This document shows, in pieces, positions 1 through 8,817 of a stretch of 64,000 nt of DNA (position 1 is the stretch's first letter; the number at the start of each line of letters is the position of its first letter). The notes under the pieces were generated by a model. It was not told where the DNA came from and searched no databases. It saw nothing but the letters and a program-made list of their open reading frames with translations. Origin of the DNA: Bin5 sp965204705 (GTDB lineage Bacteria; Chloroflexota; Anaerolineae; Caldilineales; Caldilineaceae). Both the position numbers and the translations under genes were made by a program. The DNA is taken from assembly GCA_965204705.1 (NCBI GenBank), contig OZ242006.1, positions 4,154,001-4,218,000 on the forward strand, given 5' to 3'.

Positions 1-77
1 CGGCAAAGTAGAACTGATGCAGGCCCATATTGGCGCTTGCGCTATGAATCTGCCAAAGCCTTCGACTTCGGTTCAAA

Positions 78-108
78 ACAGTAGACAGGGGTTACCCCTG
101 TCTACTGT
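78..108. repeat. Perfect 15-bp inverted repeat (hairpin)
   Basis: Bases 78-92 (acagtagacaggggt) are the exact reverse complement of 94-108, with a single base between them. There is no T-run after it, so it is not a classical intrinsic terminator. It could be an element end, a cruciform or a repetitive extragenic palindrome. Confidence 0.8.
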
Positions 109-118
109 CCATCCAGAG

Positions 119-142
119 CCCTGCCCTCCTACAAGGGCAGGG
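119..142. repeat. Second hairpin, 8-9 bp stem
   Basis: ccctgccc at 119-126 pairs with gggcaggg at 135-142; one further T-A pair closes the loop. It stands ten bases after the 78-108 palindrome and is followed by TTTCG. The two together look like a termination or boundary region for whatever lies left of the window. Confidence 0.6.
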
Positions 143-231
143 TTTCGAACCATTCGAAGCGTATCCTGACTGATCAGCGCAGGAAAAGGGAGAAACCACC
201 CCGGCGACTGGATAAAGGGAGCACCGGCTCG

Positions 232-281
232 CTAGCCCGCCGGCTGAGTTTCCTCTCTGCTCCTCGCCGACGGCGGGCTAG
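232..281 (-). terminator. Inverted repeat overlapping the stop of the binding-protein gene
   Basis: ctagcccgccg (232-242) is the reverse complement of cggcgggctag (271-281), an 11-bp stem with a 28-base loop. It includes the minus-strand stop codon at 278-280. No T-run follows, so termination is only a possibility. Confidence 0.4.
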
Positions 282-1821
282 GCCTGATACTCCTGCAGTA
301 TCTTGGTTCCTTCGACCTCCAGAAGATCGATCAGTTCGTCTAGAGTCATTTCATTCTGCAGATACTTCTGGATGTTCGGTCCCAGCAGACGGTCATCGAA
401 CTCGGCCCAGGCCGGATGCTTGGGGTAACCGACGCCGTGCTCCACCTCGCGCAGGGCCACGTCCCAGCTGTGCTCCGTCGTCGTGAAGCGAGGATCCTCC
501 ATCGCCTTGATGCTCGTCGGGAAGAGCCAGTCACCGTAGGCGATGGCCGACGAGTTCTCGTCATTGGATAGCCACAAAGTGACTTCCCATGCGGCATCGA
601 CTGTACCTCTGTCAGTCGCGTCCGTGGCAACAGACCAGGTCTGCGGCTCGCTGCTGTTTGCGTGGCGCTTGTAATGGGGGAGCGGAACCATGTGCCACTC
701 AAACTCCGGTTCGGCCTCCATCACGATACGTCTGGCCCAACAGCCGGTTTGGCGCATCGTATAGATGCCCAGTCCGAATGCTTCCAAAGTGTTGGAGCCG
801 CCGAAACTCTCCTGAGACAGAATCTCATCCACCCAGAGCATGTCATGCCACAACTGCAGGGCTTCGCGCGCCGGCTGCACGTCGATCTCCCAATTCTGTC
901 CCGATCCACCCATCACCTCGGCGCCCGTCTGCCACATCCAGGCGATGATGTCCTCGGTCGTCTGTGTAGCCGTGAGGTTGGCAGCCAGTCCGTAATATTC
1001 CGGCGGGCTGGTGAGCTCCTTGGCAGCAGGAATGAAATCGTCCCAGGTCCAACCTTCGAGGGGCAGTTCGAATCCTGCCTCGTGGAATCGGTCCGCGTTC
1101 ACGTACATCGTCCCGATCCACCCATCACCTCGGCGCCCGTCTGCCACATCCAGGCGATGATGTCCTCGGTCGTCTGTGTAGCCGTGAGGTTGGCAGCCAG
1201 TCCGTAATATTCCGGCGGGCTGGTGAGCTCCTTGGCAGCAGGAATGAAATCGTCCCAGGTCCAACCTTCGAGGGGCAGTTCGAATCCTGCCTCGTGGAAT
1301 CGGTCCGCGTTCACGTACATCGTCCCGACTTCCCAGCACCAGGGCACACTGAAGATCTTGCCGTCCAAGGGGGAGACGGCCGCGTCCAGAGCTTTGGGAT
1401 GGGTCGATTCTACCAGCCCTGAGTTATTTATCAGCTCGGTCAGGTCCAGGTAACCGCCCTGCGTTCCGTACTCGTTCGCCCATGCCGTGATGCCGTGGAC
1501 GATATCGGGCGTCACCCCGCCGGCAATCGATGTAGTCAGGTAGTCACGCGCCTGACCCCAGCCGCCCTGGATGTATTCGGCGGTAATGCGGCTGCCATGC
1601 TCGGCATTCCAACTGTCGATCGCAGCTTGTGCGGCCTCTACGGCGCCCGGCTGCCATACGAGCGTGTAGAACTGCACGGTTTGCGGTTCACCCCCGCCTT
1701 CCATGTCGCCGGCGCCCTCTTGGGGCGCGACCGGTGCGGCGCAGGCGGCAAGGGCAACGCCGGCTGCGGACAGGCCGGCCATCTGCAGGAAACTCCGACG
1801 ACTCAATCTCGTTTCGTTCAC
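278..1821 (-). pseudogene. ABC transporter sugar-type substrate-binding lipoprotein, frameshifted by a tandem duplication
   Basis: The product would be a family 1 extracellular solute-binding protein (sugar or sugar-derivative uptake). The start is GTG at 1821, six bases after AGGAGG. The N-terminus carries a twin-arginine lipoprotein signal (SRRSFLQMAGLSAAG, lipobox LAAC, Cys27). The reading frame is intact to about 1113, then breaks because 212 bp (898-1109) are repeated perfectly at 1110-1321. 212 is not a multiple of three, so translation from the start ends at 1099. The C-terminal half (ending ILQEYQA) is open in another frame. Removing one copy restores a protein of about 443 aa, normal for the family. 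No permease or ATPase lies next to it in the window. The duplication is either a recent mutation or an assembly error. Confidence 0.85.
898..1321. repeat. 212-bp perfect tandem duplication
   Basis: Bases 898-1109 and 1110-1321 are identical as read, and the 7-base word gtcccga stands at 898, 1110 and 1322. That is the footprint of duplication at a 7-bp microhomology. It lies wholly inside the binding-protein gene and shifts its frame. Confidence 0.9.
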
Positions 1822-1998
1822 GTTCGACCTCCTGTGGTCTCTGTGGGGTGCGTGACTCTTGAGCACCTTGGCACAAAAAAAGTGAATAAAGTCGGCCCTG
1901 AGCGCTTCCGGGGGACACAGCCTGGATATAGGTGATGTTATGGATTGGGGAGATAGTATAGATAGCCGCGCTCTGATTGTCAATCGCTCTTAACAGCG

Positions 1999-2383
1999 GC
2001 GTGCAATCCAGACTGGGCGCGAACGTTCGCACACCTCTGCTATCGACAAAGCCAAAGCCAGTGTGCCTCCCCAAGCAGGACAAATTCCGTCCCCACTGAC
2101 CACTGACTACTGATCACTGACCGCTGCAGTTCCGTGCGGTCGGGCCTTCGGCCCTCCCTTGTGCGGGGGGACTCCCCCCGCAACGCCCCCCATCGTATGC
2201 CCGACCGTCTTGGACATTTGGAAAGGTTGAGACGGCGACCGGTGTTCCAACCCCGCGCCACCAATGTAGGGGCAGGCCTAGTGCCTGCCCAATGCCTTCC
2301 AATAAATGAACGGCAAACGATTCCAGCCACCGCTGTCATGATTCCCCCACCTGACCATCCCCACCCCAGATATGAACTGCACC
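1999..2383. mobile_element. MITE-like element, copy A
   Basis: This is a non-coding element of about 385 bp. The left end reads gcgtgcaatcca and the right end tgaactgcacc, an inverted pair matching the ends of copy C near 38155-38488. Inside, in order, are an ACCACTGAC-rich stretch (2093-2130), the hairpin gggcc-ttc-ggccc, the hairpin gcgggggg-ac-tccccccgc (around 2162-2182), and a third stem gggcaggc/gcctgccc at 2270-2290. No transposase is encoded. No clean target duplication is visible, so this copy looks older. It fills most of the gap upstream of the dehydrogenase at 2716. Confidence 0.7.
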
Positions 2384-2715
2384 AGCGCAGTGGCTGACCC
2401 AGACCCTATGCATAACCTTGTCCGATTCAGGAACTGGTGGACTCTGGAGACAAATCGAAGGAGTGCAGGCAATGAGCCGAACTCTGTTTTACGGAAAACC
2501 AGCGACCAAGCCTTGGCCAGTTCGGAATGCAGAGTGAGGCAGGCAAGGTTTTTCTCTCTTCCCTCTCCTCTTTCCTCTCTGTATGTGGCCCGGTAGTGAC
2601 CCGCTACCTTATATGTTCACAGGAGATTGGACAGCGAATGCTTTACCATTTATCATGCCAACGAAGAAAGATATCCAACCCCGCGGCTGGTGGGAACACC
2701 CGAAATGACACATAT
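2384..2715. other. Gap without a recognised gene
   Basis: I see no gene here. It contains a pyrimidine-rich run at about 2551-2580. No convincing Shine-Dalgarno site precedes the ATG at 2716, and no promoter stands out. Confidence 0.5.
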
Positions 2716-3723
2716 ATGAGATCTGTAATCTGCGTTCACGAACGCTTTGACGCCGTATGGCCGTTTGCCGCCGACTACTGGCAGGAACGCTGGCAGGAGA
2801 ACGGCAGCTGTGAACTGTATCGTACGCAGGATCAGGGCGCGCGCGTCCCGCAGCTCGTCCGTGACCCCGCCACGGTCGTGCGCCTGGTCCTTCTCGGCTT
2901 TCCTGCCGACAACGAGGACTTGGCGCCCTTCACCGCGCTCGAAGAGTGTTTCCACAACGGCAGCGGCGATCTCTCGTCCGACGGAGTCAGCCAGGCTGCC
3001 GCCGGCGGCGTTAGCTTCATTCCCCACCGCGTCGATGTCTACTGGGGGCAGTCAGTGGCCGAGTACGCTCTGGGGATGACGATCTGCGCATTGCGCCGCA
3101 TCCCCCAGTGCTACGCTGCCATGATGGATAGCGTTAGCCCCTGGCGCCACCGGCCCGAACAGGGTCGGCCTGGTCAGAGGGGCGTCCAGTTTTGCGACGA
3201 CCCGCAGTTTACGAACGGTACGCTGGCCGGCAAGCGCGTTCGCGTTGTCGGTGCGGGCAATATCGGCGCCCGATACGCTTCCTGGTGCTCGGCCATGGGC
3301 GCGCATGTGGCCGTCTGGGATCCATTCGCGCCCGATGCGTCATTTGCCGTTGCCGGCGCGGAGCGTCGCTTCCATCTCTCCGAGCTGGTGAAGGATTCTG
3401 ATATCTTTGCTCCCATGGTGCCGCTCACCGAAAGCACGCGCGGCCTGATTCCCAGGGAAGCAATAGATGCCCTGCCGCACGGTAGCCTGGTGGTGCAGGT
3501 GACGCGGGCCGCAATCTGCGACACTGAGGCGCTCTATCGTCGCGTCCTGAACGATGAGCTGGCGCTGGCGGCAGACGTTTTTGACGTGGAGCCCGTGGCG
3601 TTGGACTCCCCCCTGCTTGGACGTCACAACGTTGTCCACACGCCCCACAACGCCGGCCGCACCAAAGACGCCAACCTGGCCTGGGTGGATGATCAGGTAG
3701 CGCGTTTCAGACCACGCGCGTAA
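2716..3723 (+). CDS. D-isomer-specific 2-hydroxyacid dehydrogenase family protein
   Basis: This 335-aa protein would interconvert a 2-hydroxyacid and a 2-oxoacid with NAD(P). The Rossmann loop is VVGAGNIGARYASW (GxGxxG). The three catalytic residues of the family are seen in order: Arg in VQVTRAAI, Glu in FDVEPVA and His in HTPHNAG. Length fits the family. The frame is open further upstream (to 2527), but MRSVICVHERFD looks like the true N-terminus; there is no good ribosome site. It heads the long plus-strand cluster, 41 bp before the TIM-barrel/SUMF1 fusion, so the substrate is probably a sugar acid or related hydroxyacid. That last point is inference from context. Confidence 0.85.
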   Translation: MRSVICVHERFDAVWPFAADYWQERWQENGSCELYRTQDQGARVPQLVRDPATVVRLVLLGFPADNEDLAPFTALEECFHNGSGDLSSDGVSQAAAGGVSFIPHRVDVYWGQSVAEYALGMTICALRRIPQCYAAMMDSVSPWRHRPEQGRPGQRGVQFCDDPQFTNGTLAGKRVRVVGAGNIGARYASWCSAMGAHVAVWDPFAPDASFAVAGAERRFHLSELVKDSDIFAPMVPLTESTRGLIPREAIDALPHGSLVVQVTRAAICDTEALYRRVLNDELALAADVFDVEPVALDSPLLGRHNVVHTPHNAGRTKDANLAWVDDQVARFRPRA

Positions 3724-3764
3724 CGGCCTGCGGCCTGTTCGGGCCGCGAACAGGAGGAGGAGAG

Positions 3765-5927
3765 ATGAAACCTACTGAATCGGAGCGCCTCGCTTCTTTC
3801 TCGGGCAATCTGAAGAACGACTTCTCGGCGCACATTGGCCGCGGCGAAGCAGAGGCCGACGAACTGGACCGGATGCGCGATGCACTGCGCGGCTCCCTCG
3901 ACCTGGGAATTTTTTCGCGCCAGGGCATTGAGTGGTACCGGAGCGCCTACGTGGAGGCCTTCCTCTTCATGTACGACTTGTCGTTCTACGATCGCGAGGC
4001 CGGGCGCTACCGTATCGACGAAGTCCTGGACGACGGCGAGCGCGAGTTCGGCGGCTACGAGATTATTCTCCTCTGGCAGTCCTATCCCCGCCTTGGCATC
4101 GATGACCGCAACCAGATCGACTACTACCGCGACATGCCGGGCGGGCTGGAAGGGCTGCGCGAGGTGGTGGACCGCGCCCACGCGCGCGGTGTGCGCGTCT
4201 TCGTCAACTACAACCCCTGGGACATCGGCACGCGCCGCGAGCCGGGCGCGCCGCCCTATACTGATAACAGAGGTTATCGCAGCAGGTTCCCCGACACGGG
4301 CGCGCCCGCGGTAGCGGACGCCGAGGCGCTGGGAGCGGTGATCAGGGAGATCGGCGCCGACGGCGTCTTCCTGGATACGATGGCTTCGGACGACCCGGGT
4401 TTCCTGGCGCCGATGGAACGGGCCAACGCCAACATTGTGTTCAATCCGGAGGCCGTTCCCCCTACCGAGGCCCTCTCATCAATTGCTGGCAGCTGGCTGC
4501 AGCGCAATACCGTCGTGCCGCCTGACCTGTTGACCATCCGCTGGGTGGAGCCGCGCTTCTCCTTTCGCGCCATCGACCGTAACGCCCACGAGCACAGCGA
4601 TATCATCCAGAAGGCCTTTTTCCACGGTTGCGGGCAGGTTGTCTGGGAAAACATCTTCGGCTGGTGGAACCCCTGGCCTGAAGCGGACCGGGCGCTGCTG
4701 CGGCGCTGTGTGCGGCTGCTGCGGAGATTCAACAAGGCATTCCAGGACCGCGACTGGCAACCCTACGTCGCTACGGAGGTGGAGGGGGTCTACGCGCACC
4801 GTTGGCGCAGCGGCGACATGGTCGTGCATACGCTGATCAACGAGTCGGGCTCGGAGGTCGACCGTCCGGTTTTGCTTGCGCCTGCTGCAACCAGGGATGG
4901 CCGCTCCATGCGGCACTACGACCTCTGGAAGGGCGCCGAACTCGAGCCGTCGGCACAGGGCGACGCGCATCTGCTCACATTTTCAATGGACAGCGGCGCG
5001 GCCGGATGTATCGTCTCTGCACCGGAAGACGTTGAGGTCGACCCGCGATTTGCATTGGACGACCCCGAAACCAATCGGTCCGGCGGGATAGACCGCAGGC
5101 GTGTTGGCCTTGACGACCTGACGCTTCGGCCGGTCGAGCCCTCGGCCCCGGCCGCTGCCGGAGAAGAGCAGTTCGACATGTGTTTCGTCCCAGCCGGCCC
5201 CTTTATCTTCGGAGTGCGCCACAACAACCGCACGGCCATGGAGGGCGCCTGCTACGGTAAGATGGACGAGCTCTGGGACAAATACCACCCCAGGTACTTT
5301 GTCGACCTGCCCGATTACTGGATCGATCGAACAGAAGTCACTAACGCCTCCTACCGCACTTTTCTGGAACAGACCCGTTACCTGCCGCGCGATCTGACCA
5401 ACTTCCTGCGCCACTGGAACAAACCGCCCGGTTCCGATGACGAGCCCTGGACCTGGAGCCCGCCTACCGGTAAAGAGTCGCACCCGGTCATCTGGGTCGA
5501 CCTAGACGATGCCCGCGCCTACGCCAACTGGGCCGGAAAACGGCTCCCTCTAGAGGAAGAGTGGCAAAAGGCCGCAGGTTTTGCCGTCTGGCCGTGGGGT
5601 GATGGCTTTGACCCCTCGCTTTGCAACAGCGGCAGCGACGACACGACCCCCGTCGACCAGTTCCCCGGCGGGGCCAGCTACGTCGGCTGCCAGGACATGG
5701 CCGGAAACGTCTGGGAGTGGACCGAAAGCGAACGCGACGACGGCCACACGCGTTACGCCATCATCCGCGGCGGCAGCTACCTGAAAGTGAAAGGCAGCAT
5801 CTGGTACAACGCCAGCGGCGCGCAGCCCAACGACTGCCACGAGAAGATATTACTGATGTATCCCGGTTTGGACCGTTGCGGCACTGTCGGCTTCCGCTGC
5901 GTCAAGGACGTTGCACCGGTTGGTTAG
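3765..5927 (+). CDS. Fusion: TIM-barrel glycosidase-like domain plus SUMF1/formylglycine-enzyme-like domain
   Basis: The protein is 720 aa, with ATG preceded by a long AGGAGGAGG site. Residues about 50-330 look like a TIM-barrel glycoside-hydrolase-type domain: HARGVRVFVNYNPW, then IGADGVFLDTMASDD, where the Asp would be the nucleophile or a ligand. A beta-rich segment follows to about 450. From about 470 to the end is a SUMF1/FGE-sulfatase fold: FVPAGPFIFG, WIDRTEVTNASYRTFL, HPVIWVDLDDARAYANWAGK, LPLEEEWQKAA, MAGNVWEWTE, IIRGGSYL, GTVGFRCV. The paired cysteines that bind copper in true formylglycine-generating enzymes are not evident, so this domain more likely binds ligand or does other chemistry. 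No signal peptide is seen. The joining of these two domains is unusual. Confidence 0.75.
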   Translation: MKPTESERLASFSGNLKNDFSAHIGRGEAEADELDRMRDALRGSLDLGIFSRQGIEWYRSAYVEAFLFMYDLSFYDREAGRYRIDEVLDDGEREFGGYEIILLWQSYPRLGIDDRNQIDYYRDMPGGLEGLREVVDRAHARGVRVFVNYNPWDIGTRREPGAPPYTDNRGYRSRFPDTGAPAVADAEALGAVIREIGADGVFLDTMASDDPGFLAPMERANANIVFNPEAVPPTEALSSIAGSWLQRNTVVPPDLLTIRWVEPRFSFRAIDRNAHEHSDIIQKAFFHGCGQVVWENIFGWWNPWPEADRALLRRCVRLLRRFNKAFQDRDWQPYVATEVEGVYAHRWRSGDMVVHTLINESGSEVDRPVLLAPAATRDGRSMRHYDLWKGAELEPSAQGDAHLLTFSMDSGAAGCIVSAPEDVEVDPRFALDDPETNRSGGIDRRRVGLDDLTLRPVEPSAPAAAGEEQFDMCFVPAGPFIFGVRHNNRTAMEGACYGKMDELWDKYHPRYFVDLPDYWIDRTEVTNASYRTFLEQTRYLPRDLTNFLRHWNKPPGSDDEPWTWSPPTGKESHPVIWVDLDDARAYANWAGKRLPLEEEWQKAAGFAVWPWGDGFDPSLCNSGSDDTTPVDQFPGGASYVGCQDMAGNVWEWTESERDDGHTRYAIIRGGSYLKVKGSIWYNASGAQPNDCHEKILLMYPGLDRCGTVGFRCVKDVAPVG

Positions 5928-5986
5928 ACGTTGGAGGGAAAGGTCACCCGGCTCTACTCAACCCTCCATTGAATCAAGGAGTGAAG

Positions 5987-6856
5987 ATGACGACCGATCT
6001 GACACCGCAGGAGCGCATGGCACAGCTCAAGCAGAACGGTTTCTGCATCATCGAGAATGTGGCCGACGAGTGGCTCCTCAACTGGACGCGGGCCTGCGTC
6101 GACAAGGCCCTGGCTGAAGTAGATCCCGAACGGCTGGCCAGGACCAAGTCCCCCGGCAGCCTGATCGACTCGAACAACTATCCTGAGCTGGCCGACCTGA
6201 TCAGCAATCCCCGCGCGCTGGCCGAGCTCGACCGCATGGGCGTGAAGGACATCAAGTTCTGGAAGGCGGTGATCATCAGCAAGCCGCCGGGCGGGCCGCG
6301 GCTCTACTGGCACCAGGACTGCCTGATGTGGCAGGACCCGCGCGCCTACAGCGACAGCCCGCCGATGATCTTCCTGATGTACTACCTGGAGGACACCACG
6401 CGCCGGAACGGCTGCCTGCGCCTGCTCCCCGGCTCCCACCGCTACCGCCACATCCTCCACGACATGGGCGAAGCCCACACCAGGGAGATCAACCGCATCG
6501 ATGACCCGGACGACCCCCGTTTCCGCGACTATCCCGGCGAGGTCGACGTGCCTGTAAAGGCGGGCGATGTGGTGGTCGGCGACGCGCGCATGTTCCACTC
6601 GGCGCACACCAACCATTCGGACGAAAAGCGGACGGTGATCACCATCTGGTTCCACCCGTTCTTCTCCGACCTGCTGGAGCCGACGCAAAGCTGGATCCAC
6701 GACCGCATGCACCGGCAGCACGCCGACTGGCCGCAGGATGCCCTCGCCAAGATCGAGCCACTCATCCCCGACTATCGCGGCGGGGTTGCGCCGATGGAGC
6801 AGAATCGGACGCCTGACGATCGCTTACGCTGGCCCGAAGCAGTGGCCGCCAGCTAG
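5987..6856 (+). CDS. Phytanoyl-CoA dioxygenase (PhyH) family protein
   Basis: This 289-aa protein is a predicted Fe(II)/2-oxoglutarate-dependent oxygenase. The iron-binding facial triad is visible: His and Asp in LYWHQDCLMW (about residues 109 and 111) and a distal His in MFHSAHTNHSDEKR, whose Arg would hold 2-oxoglutarate. The open frame extends upstream to 5621, but that part is out-of-frame shadow of the previous gene; ATG 5987 follows AAGGAG. It sits 59 bp after the fusion gene and before the epimerase cassettes, so it probably hydroxylates an intermediate of the same pathway. The substrate is unknown. Confidence 0.85.
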   Translation: MTTDLTPQERMAQLKQNGFCIIENVADEWLLNWTRACVDKALAEVDPERLARTKSPGSLIDSNNYPELADLISNPRALAELDRMGVKDIKFWKAVIISKPPGGPRLYWHQDCLMWQDPRAYSDSPPMIFLMYYLEDTTRRNGCLRLLPGSHRYRHILHDMGEAHTREINRIDDPDDPRFRDYPGEVDVPVKAGDVVVGDARMFHSAHTNHSDEKRTVITIWFHPFFSDLLEPTQSWIHDRMHRQHADWPQDALAKIEPLIPDYRGGVAPMEQNRTPDDRLRWPEAVAAS

Positions 6857-6959
6857 TCGCGGTACAGTTGCGCTAAGGAAAAGGCACACAGGTACCCGCC
6901 TTTGAAATCGCGCTGATTGGCATAATGTTGGATTCCAAACTCCCCACCAGGAGACAGAG

Positions 6960-7751
6960 ATGAAGATCCTGATCACCGGCATTACCGGAAAGATCGGCCG
7001 CTATCTGGCGCCGATACTTGCCCAAGACCACGAAGTACATGGCATTGACCTTCTCCCCTCGGACTGGCCCAACGCCACCCAGGCCGACCTCTGCGACCCT
7101 GAAGCGTTGCCGCCCGTCTTTGAAGGCGTGGACGTGGTCATCCACCTGGCCGCCGACCCCCGCCACGAGGTCGAAATCGGCTGGGATGAACTGACCAACC
7201 CCAACCTGATTGCCACCGCCAGAATGTACGACGCCGCTCACGACGCCGGTGTGCGCCGCGTCATCTTCGCCAGTTCGATGCACGTCATGGGCGCCTACGA
7301 ATGGGATGAGCCGTACCTCTCCATCCTTTCCGGCCGCCACGACGGCCTCGACCCGGCCTCCATTCCACTCGTCAAAGGCGATGATCCGGGCAGGCCGGAC
7401 AGCCGTTACGGCGCTACAAAGATCTTTGGCGAGTCATTGGGCCGCTACTACACCGAGGGCGGCAACATCGACCGCCCTGACCAGCGCCCTATGGAGGTCA
7501 TCTGCCTCCGCCTGGGCACCCTGCCCGCATATGACCGCCCCGGCCGCGACTATCGCTCGCTGGTGAGCTGGTTCAGTTATCGCGATGCCGGCGGCTTTTT
7601 CCAGGCCTGCGTCGAACGTCCCAACATCAGCTATGAGATTATCTATGGCGCGTCCAACAACAAGTGGAAAATTTACGACACGCCCTACGCCTGGAAACTG
7701 CTGGATTTCATGCCCGTCGACAGAGCCGAGGACCACTGGCGCAAAGAGTAA
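6960..7751 (+). CDS. NAD-dependent epimerase/dehydratase (extended SDR), cassette copy 1
   Basis: The protein is 263 aa. The N-terminal NAD loop is GITGKIGR; the catalytic YxxxK is SRYGATKIFGE, with the Ser in FASSMHVMG. The overall pattern resembles the uronate-dehydrogenase branch of extended SDRs (HLAADPRHE motif), so oxidation of a sugar acid is a reasonable guess. The start has GGAG upstream. It is the first of three near-copies (also 8818 and 10622), each followed directly by a beta-propeller gene. Confidence 0.85.
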   Translation: MKILITGITGKIGRYLAPILAQDHEVHGIDLLPSDWPNATQADLCDPEALPPVFEGVDVVIHLAADPRHEVEIGWDELTNPNLIATARMYDAAHDAGVRRVIFASSMHVMGAYEWDEPYLSILSGRHDGLDPASIPLVKGDDPGRPDSRYGATKIFGESLGRYYTEGGNIDRPDQRPMEVICLRLGTLPAYDRPGRDYRSLVSWFSYRDAGGFFQACVERPNISYEIIYGASNNKWKIYDTPYAWKLLDFMPVDRAEDHWRKE

Positions 7752-7801
7752 CCTACAGCGCTCCGCCTGAACCGCGGCGCAACACGGGAGGACAACCGAT
7801 C

Positions 7802-8698
7802 ATGACAGTTGGAAACGGCGATTTTCGCTACGAGTTGGACGATTCCTGGCCGACGCTTCCCGAAGGGTGGTCGCTCGGCTCCGTGCCCGACCTGGCTATC
7901 GATTCGCGCGACCGCGTCTTTGTCTTCTGCCGCCATAAGCATCCCGTCGTCGCTTTCGAGGCCGAGACCGGCAAATTCATCACCTCCTGGGGCGAAAACG
8001 AATTCACCGAGCCGCACGGCATCTTCATCGACGCCGAGGACTACGTTTGGGTTACCGACCGCCAGGAGCACGTCGTCACCAAGCACACGCAACATGGCGA
8101 GAAACTGCTCGAACTGGGCCGCCGCGGCTGGGCCATGATGACGGTGACGCCCTACGGCACCTCCTTGGACCCGCCCTTCAACATGCCGGCCGGCGTGGCC
8201 ACCGCCCAGGACGGCTGCATCTTCGCCGCCGACGGCTACGGCAACCGCCAGGTCCACCGCTTCTCACCGGAGGGCGAGCTGGAAGTCTCGTGGGGCACGT
8301 CCGGCCTGGAGCCGGGCCAGTTCGCGCTGGTGCATAACATCGGCATCGACACGCAGGGCCGGGTTCTGATCTGCGACCGCGAGGCCAACCGCATCCAGCT
8401 CTTCGATCGCGACGGAAACTACATCACCATGTTTGAAGATGTGCACAGGCCGGGCGACGTCTATTGCAGCCCCGACCAGTTCGTCTATGTCGCCGAGCAG
8501 GGCAGCGCCATGGGCAAAGGGCCCCTCCCTTGCGGCGTCTCCATCTTCCATGAATCCGGCGAGTTGGTCTGCCGCTTCCGCGGCCCCGAGACCGGCCTGC
8601 GCATGCCGCACGGCATCTGGTGTGATTCGAAGGGGAACATCTTCGTGGCCGAGTTGGGAGAAGAAGGCAACCGGGCGCGCAAGTTTGTCAAAATCTGA
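7802..8698 (+). CDS. NHL/PAL-like six-bladed beta-propeller, cassette copy 1
   Basis: The protein is 298 aa. NHL-type blades recur as EPHGIFIDAEDYVWVTD, MPAGVATAQDGCIFAADGYG, VHNIGIDTQGRVLICDREA and MPHGIWCDSKGNIFVAEL. The order and spacing recall peptidyl-alpha-hydroxyglycine alpha-amidating lyase (PAL), including the HGIFxD and DGYGNRQVHRF motifs, but no partner monooxygenase is seen. No signal peptide is evident, so it is probably cytoplasmic. Upstream in-frame sequence back to 7664 overlaps the epimerase and is shadow; ATG 7802 follows GGAGG. A lactonase role acting on the epimerase product would suit the pairing, but that is inference. Confidence 0.8.
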   Translation: MTVGNGDFRYELDDSWPTLPEGWSLGSVPDLAIDSRDRVFVFCRHKHPVVAFEAETGKFITSWGENEFTEPHGIFIDAEDYVWVTDRQEHVVTKHTQHGEKLLELGRRGWAMMTVTPYGTSLDPPFNMPAGVATAQDGCIFAADGYGNRQVHRFSPEGELEVSWGTSGLEPGQFALVHNIGIDTQGRVLICDREANRIQLFDRDGNYITMFEDVHRPGDVYCSPDQFVYVAEQGSAMGKGPLPCGVSIFHESGELVCRFRGPETGLRMPHGIWCDSKGNIFVAELGEEGNRARKFVKI

Positions 8699-8817
8699 AA
8701 TCGAACGGAGACAGGGCTCGACCTTTCCGAAATGAGCGTGCATTGCGTACCTGTCGTCATGACTTTTGAATGCGAACCTCACATCCATTACATGAAACGC
8801 CCACCAGGAGACACTCT

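Larger units (their letters stand above)
1..169 (+). pseudogene. 3' end of a possible transposase (cut by window edge)
   Basis: The window opens inside an open frame running from base 2 to a TGA at 167-169. Its first part reads GKVELMQAHIGACAMNLPK, which has the feel of the C-terminal helix of DDE transposases (the family pattern is roughly K-x-x-x-Q-A-x-x-x-A-x-A-x-N-L-K). A second open frame starting at base 1 ends at TAG 82-84. Only one can be real and neither can be confirmed from so little sequence. A perfect hairpin directly follows, which would fit the end of a mobile element. The family assignment is a guess. Confidence 0.25.

Noticed and set aside
5954..6721. Long minus-strand frame opposite the PhyH gene
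   Set aside because: Antisense shadow in GC-rich coding DNA; the plus-strand PhyH gene has all catalytic motifs.
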